Source: Piscicola geometra
Taxonomy: Eukaryota > Annelida > Clitellata > Hirudinida > Piscicolidae
Length of the DNA stretch: 64,000 nt
NCBI GenBank assembly: GCA_943735955.1
Contig: OX030955.1
Location: 15,652,083-15,716,082 of the forward strand
Direction of reading: 5' to 3'
In this document: piece after piece, positions 50,580 to 61,000 of the stretch
How the letters are laid out: each line of letters opens with the position of its first letter
How positions within the stretch are numbered: position 1 is the stretch's first letter
Notes under the pieces: generated by a model
Told to the model about the DNA's origin: nothing
Databases searched by the model: none
The model's input: only the letters and a program-made list of their open reading frames with translations
Program-made: the position numbers and the translations under genes

Positions 50580-50960
50580 TGTATTAATTTAGGAATTAAT
50601 TTGTTTTATTATTTTTGACATTTATTTGTATTAAATTTCTGACATTTGTTTGTATTAAATTTCTGAAATTTATTTTTTTATTAAATTTTTGATAATTATT
50701 GGTATTAAACTTTATATATAATTTTTATGACATTTTTTATATGCTTTTTATTACATTTTATATATTTTTATAGGATTAATTTGTTTTATAATTTCTGACA
50801 TTTATTTTTTTTAAATTTCTGATAATTATTAGTATTAAATTATATATATTTTTATAGGATTAATTTGTTTTATTATTTCTGACATTATATTAGTATTAAA
50901 TTTCTGACATTTATTTGTATTAAATTTCTGATAATTATTGGTATTAAATATTGGAATTTG
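50580..50960. repeat. Degenerate AT repeat (TGACATTTATTTGTATTAAA)
   Basis: Eight to ten imperfect units of TTTCTGACATTTATTTGTAT and TTTCTGATAATTATTGGTAT. Confidence 0.8.
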
Positions 50961-50984
50961 AACTACAATAAAACTGTAAAAGAA

Positions 50985-51270
50985 TTATTAATTAGAATAT
51001 AATTAGAATTATTAATTAGAATATAATTAGAATTATTAATTAGAATATAATTAGAATTATTAATTAGAATATAATTAGAATTATTCATTAGAATATAATT
51101 AGAATTATTAATTAGAATATAATTAGAATGATTAATTAGAATATAATTAGAATTATTAATTAGAATATAATTAGAATTATTAATTAGAATATAATTAGAA
51201 TTATTAATTAGAATATAATTAGAATTATTAATTAGAATATAATTAGAATTATTAATTAGAAATAATTAGA
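50985..51270. repeat. 24-bp AT minisatellite (ATTAATTAGAATATAATTAG)
   Basis: About 12 near-identical copies of a 24-bp unit. Confidence 0.95.
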
Positions 51271-51299
51271 ATTATTAATTTAATAAATTAATATCTGAT

Positions 51300-52039
51300 T
51301 TTGATCAAGTTATACAAATTACTGACAGTGTAAAACCCGCTCATGTCGCTACCATTACTGACATGGCCTCTCTCTTATTAATCTTGCTGTTAGGCTCTCT
51401 AACATGTTCGCTATTAAAATTAATTACGCAACCTCTCACTTAACTGCGCATGTTACTAGACATTGAATCCCACATGACCTATCTGTATTTCGCTCTGCCA
51501 TGTCCCCCCCTTGGTCTGATGAGACTTTTTTAATTCATGGAGTTTACGACGGTTATTCCCCAAAGCGTTGGATTTTACTTTGGCAACTATCTCTTTTAAC
51601 TGAAAATCTACCTTGCTCTCATGGTTTATATGAAGAGTCAAGAAGCACGCCTATTCATCCTAGAGATGTTCAACGATTTAAGGGTGAAAGAATCATAGCT
51701 TTACCTGCTTACAAATCTCATTTATTAGATGCCTTATCTGAGTTTGCGTCTGTTGCTTCCCAAGTTAGAGTTCTACAGATATCACTATCGAGATTCAGGG
51801 TAGCATCTCTGCCAATTTTTCTGCCATCGGTGATTGTTTATTGAACTTCGTTGTTCCTTTTCATACTTCTCCACTTGAATTTATCAAAGATATTGTATTC
51901 ACTATTAGTACTCCTGGTACTATATATTTTAATTTTTACGCCAAGGTCTCGACTTTTATTATATCACATATTAGTGACTTTCCCTTAAAGTATTCCATCA
52001 TAGATGACGTTCAATCGGCCACTTTTGACAACTGGGCAC
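51300..52039 (+). other. Unassigned coding-like sequence, broken
   Basis: Open frame 51500-51844 (contains WSDETFLIHGVYDGYSPKRW and RSTPIHPRDVQRFKGERII) continues with one frame change into 51841-52030 (FVVPFHTSPLEFIKDIVF). Codon use looks coding-like, and upstream 51330-51440 also reads partly open. No family recognised; probably a mobile element protein, but that is a guess. Confidence 0.4.
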
Positions 52040-52172
52040 CAGTGTTATTTTCGTTTCATAAAATAATTATAGTGTTTATTTCAGTTTCGTTTTGGAATTA
52101 ATTATAGTTTTTATTTTCGTTTTGAAAATAATTAAAGTTTTTATTTTCGTTTTTGTTTTGAAAATAATTATA
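52040..52172 (+). mobile_element. 5' fragment of the CAGTGTTATTTTCG hAT MITE
   Basis: Starts CAGTGTTATTTTCGTTTCAT and matches the left part of 57064-57756. It breaks off at about 52172, where LINE sequence begins. Confidence 0.85.
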
Positions 52173-52840
52173 GATTGAGCAAACGTGTATGGACCAACAA
52201 CCAACTGACACGAAACACCAAGCTCAAAGTGTACCAGGCATGCGTTCTCAGCACTCTGTTGTATGGCAGTGAAACCTGGACCACCTATGCCAGGCAAGAA
52301 GATCGTCTCGAAAGCTTTCATCTTCGCTGTCTCCGACGCATCCTTGGCATAACATGGCAAGACAAAGTCACCAACACAGCCGTACTCAATCAAGCCAACT
52401 CATTCAGCATACACCTCCTTCTATGCCAAAGACGTTTACGCTGGCTGGGTCACGTGCGTAGAATGGAAGAAGGTCGCCTACCCAAGGACATCCTCTATGG
52501 CGAGCTGGCTACAGGACAACGTCCAGTTGGTCGCCCGCAACTACGCTTCAAAGACGTCTGCAAACGCGACCTCAGACTTACGGGTATCGACCCTGGCAGA
52601 TGGGGAGAGCTAGCAGATGACCGGAGGGGCTGGCGCCAGACTGTCCACAAAGGCATCAAAAAGGGCGAGGAAGAACGCAGGCAACATCTAGAATCCCGAA
52701 GGCAAAGAAGATGAGGCAGCAGAATCAGGCTCTCGATCCTCCATCCGACTTCACCTGCAGCCGCTGCAGCAGAGTCTGTCGATCCAGGATCGGTCTGCTG
52801 AGCCACTCTAGAAGCTGCCGCCTAAGAACACATCAGAGCG
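52173..52840 (+). pseudogene. LINE reverse transcriptase C-terminal region with zinc-finger tail
   Basis: Frame 52175-52714 contains KVYQACVLSTLLYGSETW, LRCLRRILGITWQDKVTN, RLRWLGHVRRM and RPQLRFKDVCKRDL, the region after the RT core of Jockey-superclade-type endonuclease/RT elements. A stop or frameshift separates it from a C2H2-type finger at 52744-52830 (DFTCSRCSRVC, RSRIGLLSHSRSC). 5' truncated; the RT catalytic core is absent. Confidence 0.85.
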
Positions 52841-52862
52841 CTATCATCATCTCACGAGATGG

Positions 52863-53621
52863 ATGAATGCCAACCAACCAAAAATTCCGACGATAGTGAT
52901 GGGAAAAGGTTTTGGCGCTGCGAGAACAGAACGTGCAAGGCTCGAGTGCACACACAAGATGGTGAAATTGTTGAATGGGGAAGAAGTTGAAACACACAAT
53001 CACACGGTAACAGATGGAAAGATACAAGTGGAGAAAGCACGTGCCAGCATGAAAAGAAGAGGTGAAACAAGTGAAGAAACAACGCGATTGATTGTTCAGG
53101 ATGAACTGATGAATGTAACGTTTGTTCCACTCCAAAATGTTGTTGAACTGTTTGAACAGTTGACAGAAGGTCCATCTTACCAAGACATAGAGGTCATTTG
53201 TGATTACATGGAAGATAATTTCATCGGCAAATTACGAAGAGGAAGAAGAGGGCAATCAAGAATCCCAATTGAAATATAAACTCAATTTTCGAGAGTAATC
53301 AACAACTTGCCTCGCAGCAACAACGCACTTGAGGGGTGGCACAACGCATTCAACAATGTTGTTGGTATTGCGCATCCAACAGCGACAAGACTTGCGCGGA
53401 AATTGCAGCAGGAACAACACAGTTTTCAACTTCTCCGTCGTCAATTGGAACTGGGCACAACGGCTGGAAAGAAAAAGAAGACCTACATCCGCATCAACGA
53501 AGCACTGCGCACCATGGTTACCGACTACAACAACCGAGATCCAATCGCGTGTTTAGCAGACATTGCACGGGTTTTGAACATTAATAATATACTCGTATTC
53601 AGGAATACTAAGGAATGCTAA
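52863..53621 (+). pseudogene. MULE/FLYWCH-type transposase remnant
   Basis: One frame with a single in-frame stop (TAA at 53277). The N-terminal part ends a FLYWCH-like finger (EVETHNHTVTDGKI, then VEKARASMKRR). The C-terminal part has PRSNNALEGWHNAFNN and HPTATRLARKLQQEQ, typical of MULE transposases just after the DDE core. The catalytic core itself is missing. Other degraded copies nearby have TGG where this copy has TAA. Confidence 0.75.
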
Positions 53622-54039
53622 TTTAATCTAATTTTTTTTCCAATTTATATAATGTGGACCTCTGTGGTAGATTCGTTTTGACTTGACTTTGATTTTTATT
53701 AGAAAAAAAACACATGCTTGCTGTTAAATGATACTGAAGTGTCGTTTAACTCCGATGGTACTTAAATTCTTTCGAACAATAAATAAAAATGAATTGTTAT
53801 TTTTATCACCTTTAAAACTAAAGTCATGATGCCTTATTAAGTTGAAGCCATTACAGATGAAAATGTATTTGACTTAAAAATCAAATTTAAGATTATGGGG
53901 ATCGAATCTATGCGCAAATAACGATTAAAAATATTAAAAAGAAAAAGCACCACAATTAAATAGAATTTTATAGAGCAATTCATTTACCAATACTCTACCA
54001 AAAATTATGTTCACGCCATTTTCTCCTAGTGACATTTTG

Positions 54040-54500
54040 TTGTAGCACCGATCCATCTTATCGCGATAAAGAGGTAATTTGTGATAAATAACTTCATCAA
54101 CAGACTAAGAAGAGGAAGGTGACAACCAAGATTCCCAATTGAAATTTGGACTCAAGTTTCTCAAAGAAAAACTCTGTAGACAATGCCTGAAAAGCCGTCA
54201 CATTGTAAAAATGGCGAAACTGTTCCAGTTATGTGTGCTCTACTATCTTCATGAAAAAAAGAAGCATATAGAGACACCTCTTTCAAAAAATTCAGAATTT
54301 GATAGCAAGTCTAAATCCAGAGTCAATTGTGGATCATTTTGAACTAGCAGCAATACGAGCCGTTCAGAACACATTTCCAAACGCAACAGCATGATTTGTT
54401 TTTCTCAATGCCTGTGGAAGAAATTGCAAGATTCTCAATTGAAACGTGGACTCAATTTTCTAGTCATCGAAAACCTGCACCGCAGCAACAACGCAACAAT
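54040..54500 (+). pseudogene. Degraded repeats of the MULE remnant
   Basis: 54085-54160 (AGAAGAGGAAGGTGACAACC, CCCAATTGAAATTTGGACTC) and 54430-54500 (TCTCAATTGAAACGTGGACT, CGCAGCAACAACGCAAC) match 53230-53330 in the same order. Heavily mutated. Confidence 0.7.
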
Positions 54501-55020
54501 TTAGATCTGTCCATGTAAAGATGATCTCAGAGGGAAACTCTGTAGGCGCCAGTGGAGAGAAAATACTACACTGCAATGCAAGATTTTAAAGCTACGGCAA
54601 GAGTATGTAAACAGAGAGATGACCGTCAATGAGTTACTTGTAAAATGCAGTGGTTTATAAGGACCAAACCATTAAAAATTTAAAAAGGCATATTTTTACT
54701 AAAAAGTAGATACTTGTCCGATGGTTAATAGGATTAATTGGAAATGCGATCCGATGAAAATGCCTGTCAATGAAAAGGTATCCGGTGGGTTGTCCAAATG
54801 TATCGGGTGAGTTGTCAAATTTTAAGGGTGGGTTTTTATAAAAATTATCATAAAGAACCAAAATCCGAATTTAAATCAAAATAAAACATAATTTATGAAT
54901 TTAAAAAAAAATAATAATATGAAAATTCGCTCTATAAATCAAGCATAGAGGAGCAATTACAATTCAAACTAGTGAAAAATATGAATTGAATAAAATATAT
55001 TTAAAATATATAGGTTCCTA

Positions 55021-58000
55021 TCAGTCATGGAAGAAATCTTCTTGCATCGCTTGACATTTGAGTTGTACCTGCGCTATTTCATGCAGACAAGAATGTATCT
55101 TTGACAGCATTCTTTCACCTCTATGAATTTGCAAAGAAATAAATGTAAGAAAAATATTCAAATGAATTGGTAAAAATATTTATAAAACAAAGAAAATACC
55201 ATTTCTGAAAAAATTGTAAGTAGATGAAAATTGTACCTTTCAACTGCTCTTTCTAGTTGTCTGGCTGCTTCTTGGTTCTCTGCTTCTAGTCTTCTAAGAG
55301 AAGCAGCCTGAAATATTAAAAAAAAATCTTTTTAATGAAATTGATTTTTGAGAACATTTCTATCAATCAATCAATCACTAATTAGGTAAAATTGCTTCGT
55401 AAACCCTGAATTTATTCATAGAATTAAACTCCTACTATAATTGATTGACATCTGAATAATCTAGTTAAATCGCTTTTTAAAAGCAAAATTAGTAATCACG
55501 TTTTGTTAAATAATTACTTTTCAAAAAGAATTATTAAGAAAACATCTTTTATAAGGAAAAAAATAACCGCATTTTTTAAAAGAATAATGATAGATATTCC
55601 AAAGTGGGAGGAGCTTAATGACTGTGAATATATTAGAGGCTTACAAAGCAATTTCACCCGTGAAATTCACTGTACCTAAAATATTACGTGATTTTCATTA
55701 GGCCATTAACGCATACTGTCCTTTTTTAAAAACAGCATTAAAAAGTTTTTTTTATAATAGTTATCTTGATTATATTTATTATCTTTGCAACTAATCCAGT
55801 CCTATATAAACTGAAGTCTTTGTTTAAAAAAATTTGTGATTTGAAATTGATAGATTGTTTCGATATTCTGATTTTTCAAGGCGATAACTAAATTTTTTGT
55901 GTTTTTGTCATGGCTCATGAAAAAAAGTTATTTATAATTTTATTTAATGTCTAACATTCATAATGTATAATATTATTTTATTGTTATTCATTCTTATATC
56001 TTATTTTAAAATAAATTTCATTTTACATGTAATATTATTTCCAAAAACTGTGTTTTATTGAGTGTCCCTTTTTAAGGACACTATGCAGTAATACTGATGG
56101 TACAAACAATTATTTTCAGATTCGCTCTTCATGAAGTCCTTAGTATTTTGGAAGATGACAATGATTTCTTTTCAGCAGATATAGTCATGATTCCTCCTAC
56201 TGACCCAAACTGCTCTGATGAGGATAGTGGACCCGAGGATGGTGAAGGTACCCTAGATAATTTATCAAGAAACCAGCTAAACGCAGAAGCAAAAATAGTA
56301 ATTTCCAAAATTGGGAAAGAAAAAACCACTATAAGTAGAGAAGAAACTGCTGTAAAAAGGCCAGCTGAAAAAATTAAAATTGATCAGAGATGGACCAAAA
56401 AAGACATTACTACTGGATTATTGGCAGATAATAGTTCAGAGGACAAACCAAATTCAGAAAACATGTCTCCTCTCACATTGTTTAATTTATTTTTGGATGT
56501 ACCAGTCATCAAGCTAATAACAGACATGTCAAATTTATATGCCAGCCAAAAACTAAGACAGCTGAATGCTACTGAAAATGAATATAGAGTGGTGCTGGCT
56601 ATACTCATGCTTTCAGGTTATGTTCCTTTGGCAAACCGCAGGATGTACTGGGAACAGAGCGACGATGTACACAATCTAGCTGTCAACAGATTTGAAGAGT
56701 TATTAAGATATTTGCAAGATGGCCAAAGTGCGTCCATTATTTGATGCTATGAATGAAAGATTTCTCAAATTTTGGCCCAAAGAATGTCATTTGGCAATTG
56801 ATGAATCAATGGTGCCATATTATAGGAGGCATTCATCAAAAGAACTTATCAGAGGAAAACCTATAAGGTTTGGATATAAAGTTTGGTGCCTAAATAATAG
56901 GCTTGGGTATTTGGTAAACTGTTACCCGTATCAAAGAGCCTCGGAAGAGTTCAATAGCGAATTAGGACTTGGTTGATCGCTAAACTAATAAAATGCTTAC
57001 CAAAAGACACTCCATTTGAGTTATATTTTGATAATTTCTTCACCTCTTTTAGGTTGATTGAACCAGTGTTATTTTCGTTTCATAAAATAATTATAGTTTT
57101 TATTTCAGTTTCGTTTTGGAATTAATTATAGTTTTTATTTTCATTTTCGTTTTGAAAATAATTAAAGTTTTTATTTTCGTTTCAGTTTTGAAAATAATTA
57201 AAGTTGTTATTTTCATTTTAGTTTTGAAAATATATTAATTTACAACTTTGAACACTATTTTTTTATATCTAACAAAATTAATTGATCATAAAATGAAACA
57301 GTGAATAGAACTGAATATTAACAACAAATGAGTTTTAAAAATTAACAGTAAATTGAAATATTATAAGAATTCAGTACGTAAATTATTGAGTACTAACAAA
57401 TTTGAAATATAATAACAAATTTACAATTAAAATAGATGATAATTTAATTGACAAAGCGAAGCGGTAATAAATTAACATTTTTAAATGGCGCTACTTTCAT
57501 AAAGCTCAAAGATAATGTTTATAACATAGACATCTATTTTTATATAAATTATACATTTCCATATTATGGCATACTTTGAAATTTATTTAATTTTCGTTTT
57601 GAAAATAATTTTAGTTTTTATTTCAGTTTCGTTTTGGAAATAATTATAGTTTTTATTTTCGTTTTCGTTTTGAAAATAATTTTAGTTTTTATTTTTGTTT
57701 TCGTGGAACGATTATTCAGAATTGACGTTTTCGTTTTCGTTACGAAAATAACACTGGATTGAACATTTAAAAAATAATAATATATTCGCAACTGGCACAA
57801 TTAGAAAAAACCGGATAGGAAAATGTCCAATCCAAGATGTTGAAATAATGGGAAAAAAGCCAAGAGGAGAATATGACTATTTATTGGATGAAGAATCGAA
57901 TATCATTGTGGTAAGGTGGAATGATAATAGCGTTGTTACTTTACTTTCAAGTAATCATGGAGTAGAGCCTATAAAAGAGGTAAAAAGATGGTCAGCATCT

Positions 58001-61000
58001 CAAAAAAAACATGTCCAAATTCCACAGCCTTTCCTTATAAACCGATATAATCATTACATGGGTGGAACGGACCAAATGGATAAAAATATTGAAAATGTTA
58101 GAATAAATATAAGGCTAAAAAAGTGGTGGTGGCCTTTATTCGGTTTTTTAATTGATGCCTCTGTCCACAATGCCTGGTGCATTTTTTAAAAATATAATAA
58201 AAATGAAAAATTTACATGTGTGCAGTTTAGACGTCAGGTTGTGAAATCAATTCTAGGCCAAATTGATGTGAGTTTTTATTTTTATTCATGTTAAACTGAA
58301 ATATTTATAACTTTTTCATATGGTTTCAAACAGATCAAAAAAGAAAAAAAGAATCCATGAATTTAGCTAAAAGCGTGATTGCAGATGTCCGATACGATGG
58401 AAAAGATCATTTTAATGGTAAAATTGAAGATGGCCAAAAAAGATGCAAGCAATGTGGAAAGAAAGTGCAAAAGAAATGCCTTAAATGTAACGTAGCTTTA
58501 CATTTGGAGTGCTTCAGCATCTACCACGAATCGTGATTGCCGTCAGTAGCAATTAGAAGTCGGGCATGGACGATTATTCATTCCCGGTCCCGTCCCGTTC
58601 CCGAAATTTGTTTTCCCGTCCCGTCCCGTTCCCGATGGGACATCAGAATTTTGATTCCCGTCCCGTCCCGTTCCCGCAACTCGATTCCCGGTCCCGACCC
58701 GTTCCCGAAACTTTTTTGTGTTTTTATTCATTTTCGCTGCCGTTTTCACTGGTCCCAAACTTGCTAGTTCTAACATTTCTTAAAATTTATTATTTGAAAG
58801 TCAGAGAATATTTCTTTTAATAAAATAAAAAAAACACGATTTAAATTTCAAATATTTATTGAAAAGAAAGTATTGAAGTTAGTCATTAATTTTGAGTAAT
58901 TCAATCAAGTCTTCATTGCTTTTCACGCGGGTTAAACCGTTGAGAGTTTCAGCTTTCAAATGAGATGATTTTGGGTCTGAAGTTAAACGACCAGATATTG
59001 AAAAATTCCGTTCACAGGGAATATAACTTGCAGATATAAAAAAACAAAATTTTGGCTACTTCTTGTTGTATTTTAAAATTGCTCATTTTACTCCAATAAA
59101 ATAAAACATCTTTATAATCTTCAAATTTTTGGGACGAAATTGTGAATATTTGTACAATTCATCCTCTTCTAAATTTTTTTTCGTTCATTATTATTAATTC
59201 TTCAATAATATTAGAAATATGTTTTTTGACTACATTCTTATTCTCCACAACTGCAAATATAAAATCATTTGTATAATTTGTTAGTATAATAATTTTATTA
59301 TAATTTTTACGTTATAAAAACAAACATAATAGGTCTAAATAACCATCATTTGTTTTTTTTTCTCAACGGCACTGCAGCTTGGTCTGGCTGTACAAAATAG
59401 AATCAAATTTTCTCTAATGAAAGTCTTGTTATTTATTTCTTTTCTATCCTAAACTTTTTTCCTATTATTCTTTCATACTGGGGATGCAACAGACATGCTG
59501 TCATATGAATGAGATCAATGGCATCTTTTCTTTTGTCGAAATGATCAACTGAGCAATCATTTGGAAATTAATCATTCAAATTCAAAGTATTAATTTATAA
59601 AATTAAAATAATATAACTGAACATTTGATTTCATCTGAAAAGTTTTCATCATCACCCATTTGTTCTAATCTCCCTAATCTTTGGACTCACCATAACAACT
59701 TCAAATGTAGTGTTGGAGATTTCGACATTGGCAATGGTGGCTTCGTTATACATTTCTATTGCATTTAATACTCATTTTCAGTACGGAGTATCGATGAAAT
59801 AAAGATTTCCATACTTAGAAGTTTGCTGAAAAATCATTGTTAAAAAATCCAATCCCAATAACTGTTATCCCGTTTTTCCCGTTCCCGATTTAAAAGTTGA
59901 TTCCCGTTCCCGTCTTTTCCCGTTCCCAATTTGAAAGTTGATTCCCGTTCCCGTCCCGAAAATCTATTCCCGGTTCCCGACTTTTCCCGTCCCGAAATTA
60001 ATTTTCATTCCCGTTCCCGCGGGTACCCGGTCCGACCTCTAGTAGCAATGCAGTGTCCTTTTTTAAAGACATTTTTTATTTTCATCATAACTTGCTGACG
60101 TCGATCTCTGTAGATTTTAGATCGCGCTTGCAGACGTCCTTGTAGCGAAAGTATGGCCTGCCAGTTGCTCTCCAACCTGAAGCAATCACGCCTAATAGCA
60201 CGACTTTGGGAAGTCGGCCATCATCCATCCGACGTACATGTCCTAACCATCGGAGACGTCTTTGACGAAGAAGAGTGGTCATGCTTGAAATGGCTGCCCT
60301 CGCCAACACCTCGTTGTTTGTGACGCGGTCTTGCCATGAGATTCCGAGCATGCGTCGAAGACACCGCATGTGGAAAGCGCTCAATCTTTTTTCCTGGTAT
60401 GCGTATAGTGTCCTGGATTCACTGGCGTGAAGAAGAGCTATCTTTGTAATCTTGTTTGCGGGTACATAATAAGTCTGCTTGTCGAGTGTTGCAGCACTAT
60501 GAGCCCGACGCACCCAGTAGGGCAGGCAGACTGCGATGGAACAACACCTATTTGACTGGGGGCTGCCCAGCTTGAGGCGAGCAGTAGTTGTAAATAAGAC
60601 ATGGCGATCTTTCCCACCTTCGGAAGTAACCCATGGCGCCATATGAAACATATGACTTATAACCGGTAAACTGCTACTTCCCGTGTTTTTTCAACGCTTT
60701 CAGCGAAGCTGGAGTGACCTCTCCAGGGCGTAAGCCTGGGCAAAATACTATGGAAGGTAAGTTGTAGCCCATGCAGCAGACCCCCCTCTCCACGCTTGAT
60801 GATGAGTCCAAGGGAAAGGCAAAGCCGATACATCTTGGAACCATCAGCGTCGCAGGAGTTGCCGGAAGGACATCATAGATGACGATCCACCACCTTAGGA
60901 ACTCCGACTCCTGATTTTTCCTCGGGGTTGACTCCCAAAGCCTTTTCCAGGAGTTGGACTTAGTTGTCAGAGGCAGTACAGAGACGCACGCCGTAAAGGG

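Larger units (their letters stand above)
55706..58545 (+). mobile_element. piggyBac element in MED21 intron 1, split by a MITE
   Basis: Left end TTAACGCATACTGTCC (TTAA is the piggyBac target). An internal palindrome TGTCCCTTTTTAAGGACA lies just before the transposase (56070-56088). The transposase is interrupted by 57064-57756. Downstream of its stop the hAT-like element 58554-60041 interrupts the 3' part, which resumes at 60050 with CAGTGTCCTTTTTTAAAGAC. The right terminus is not identified and may have been lost to the LINE at 60085. Confidence 0.85.
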
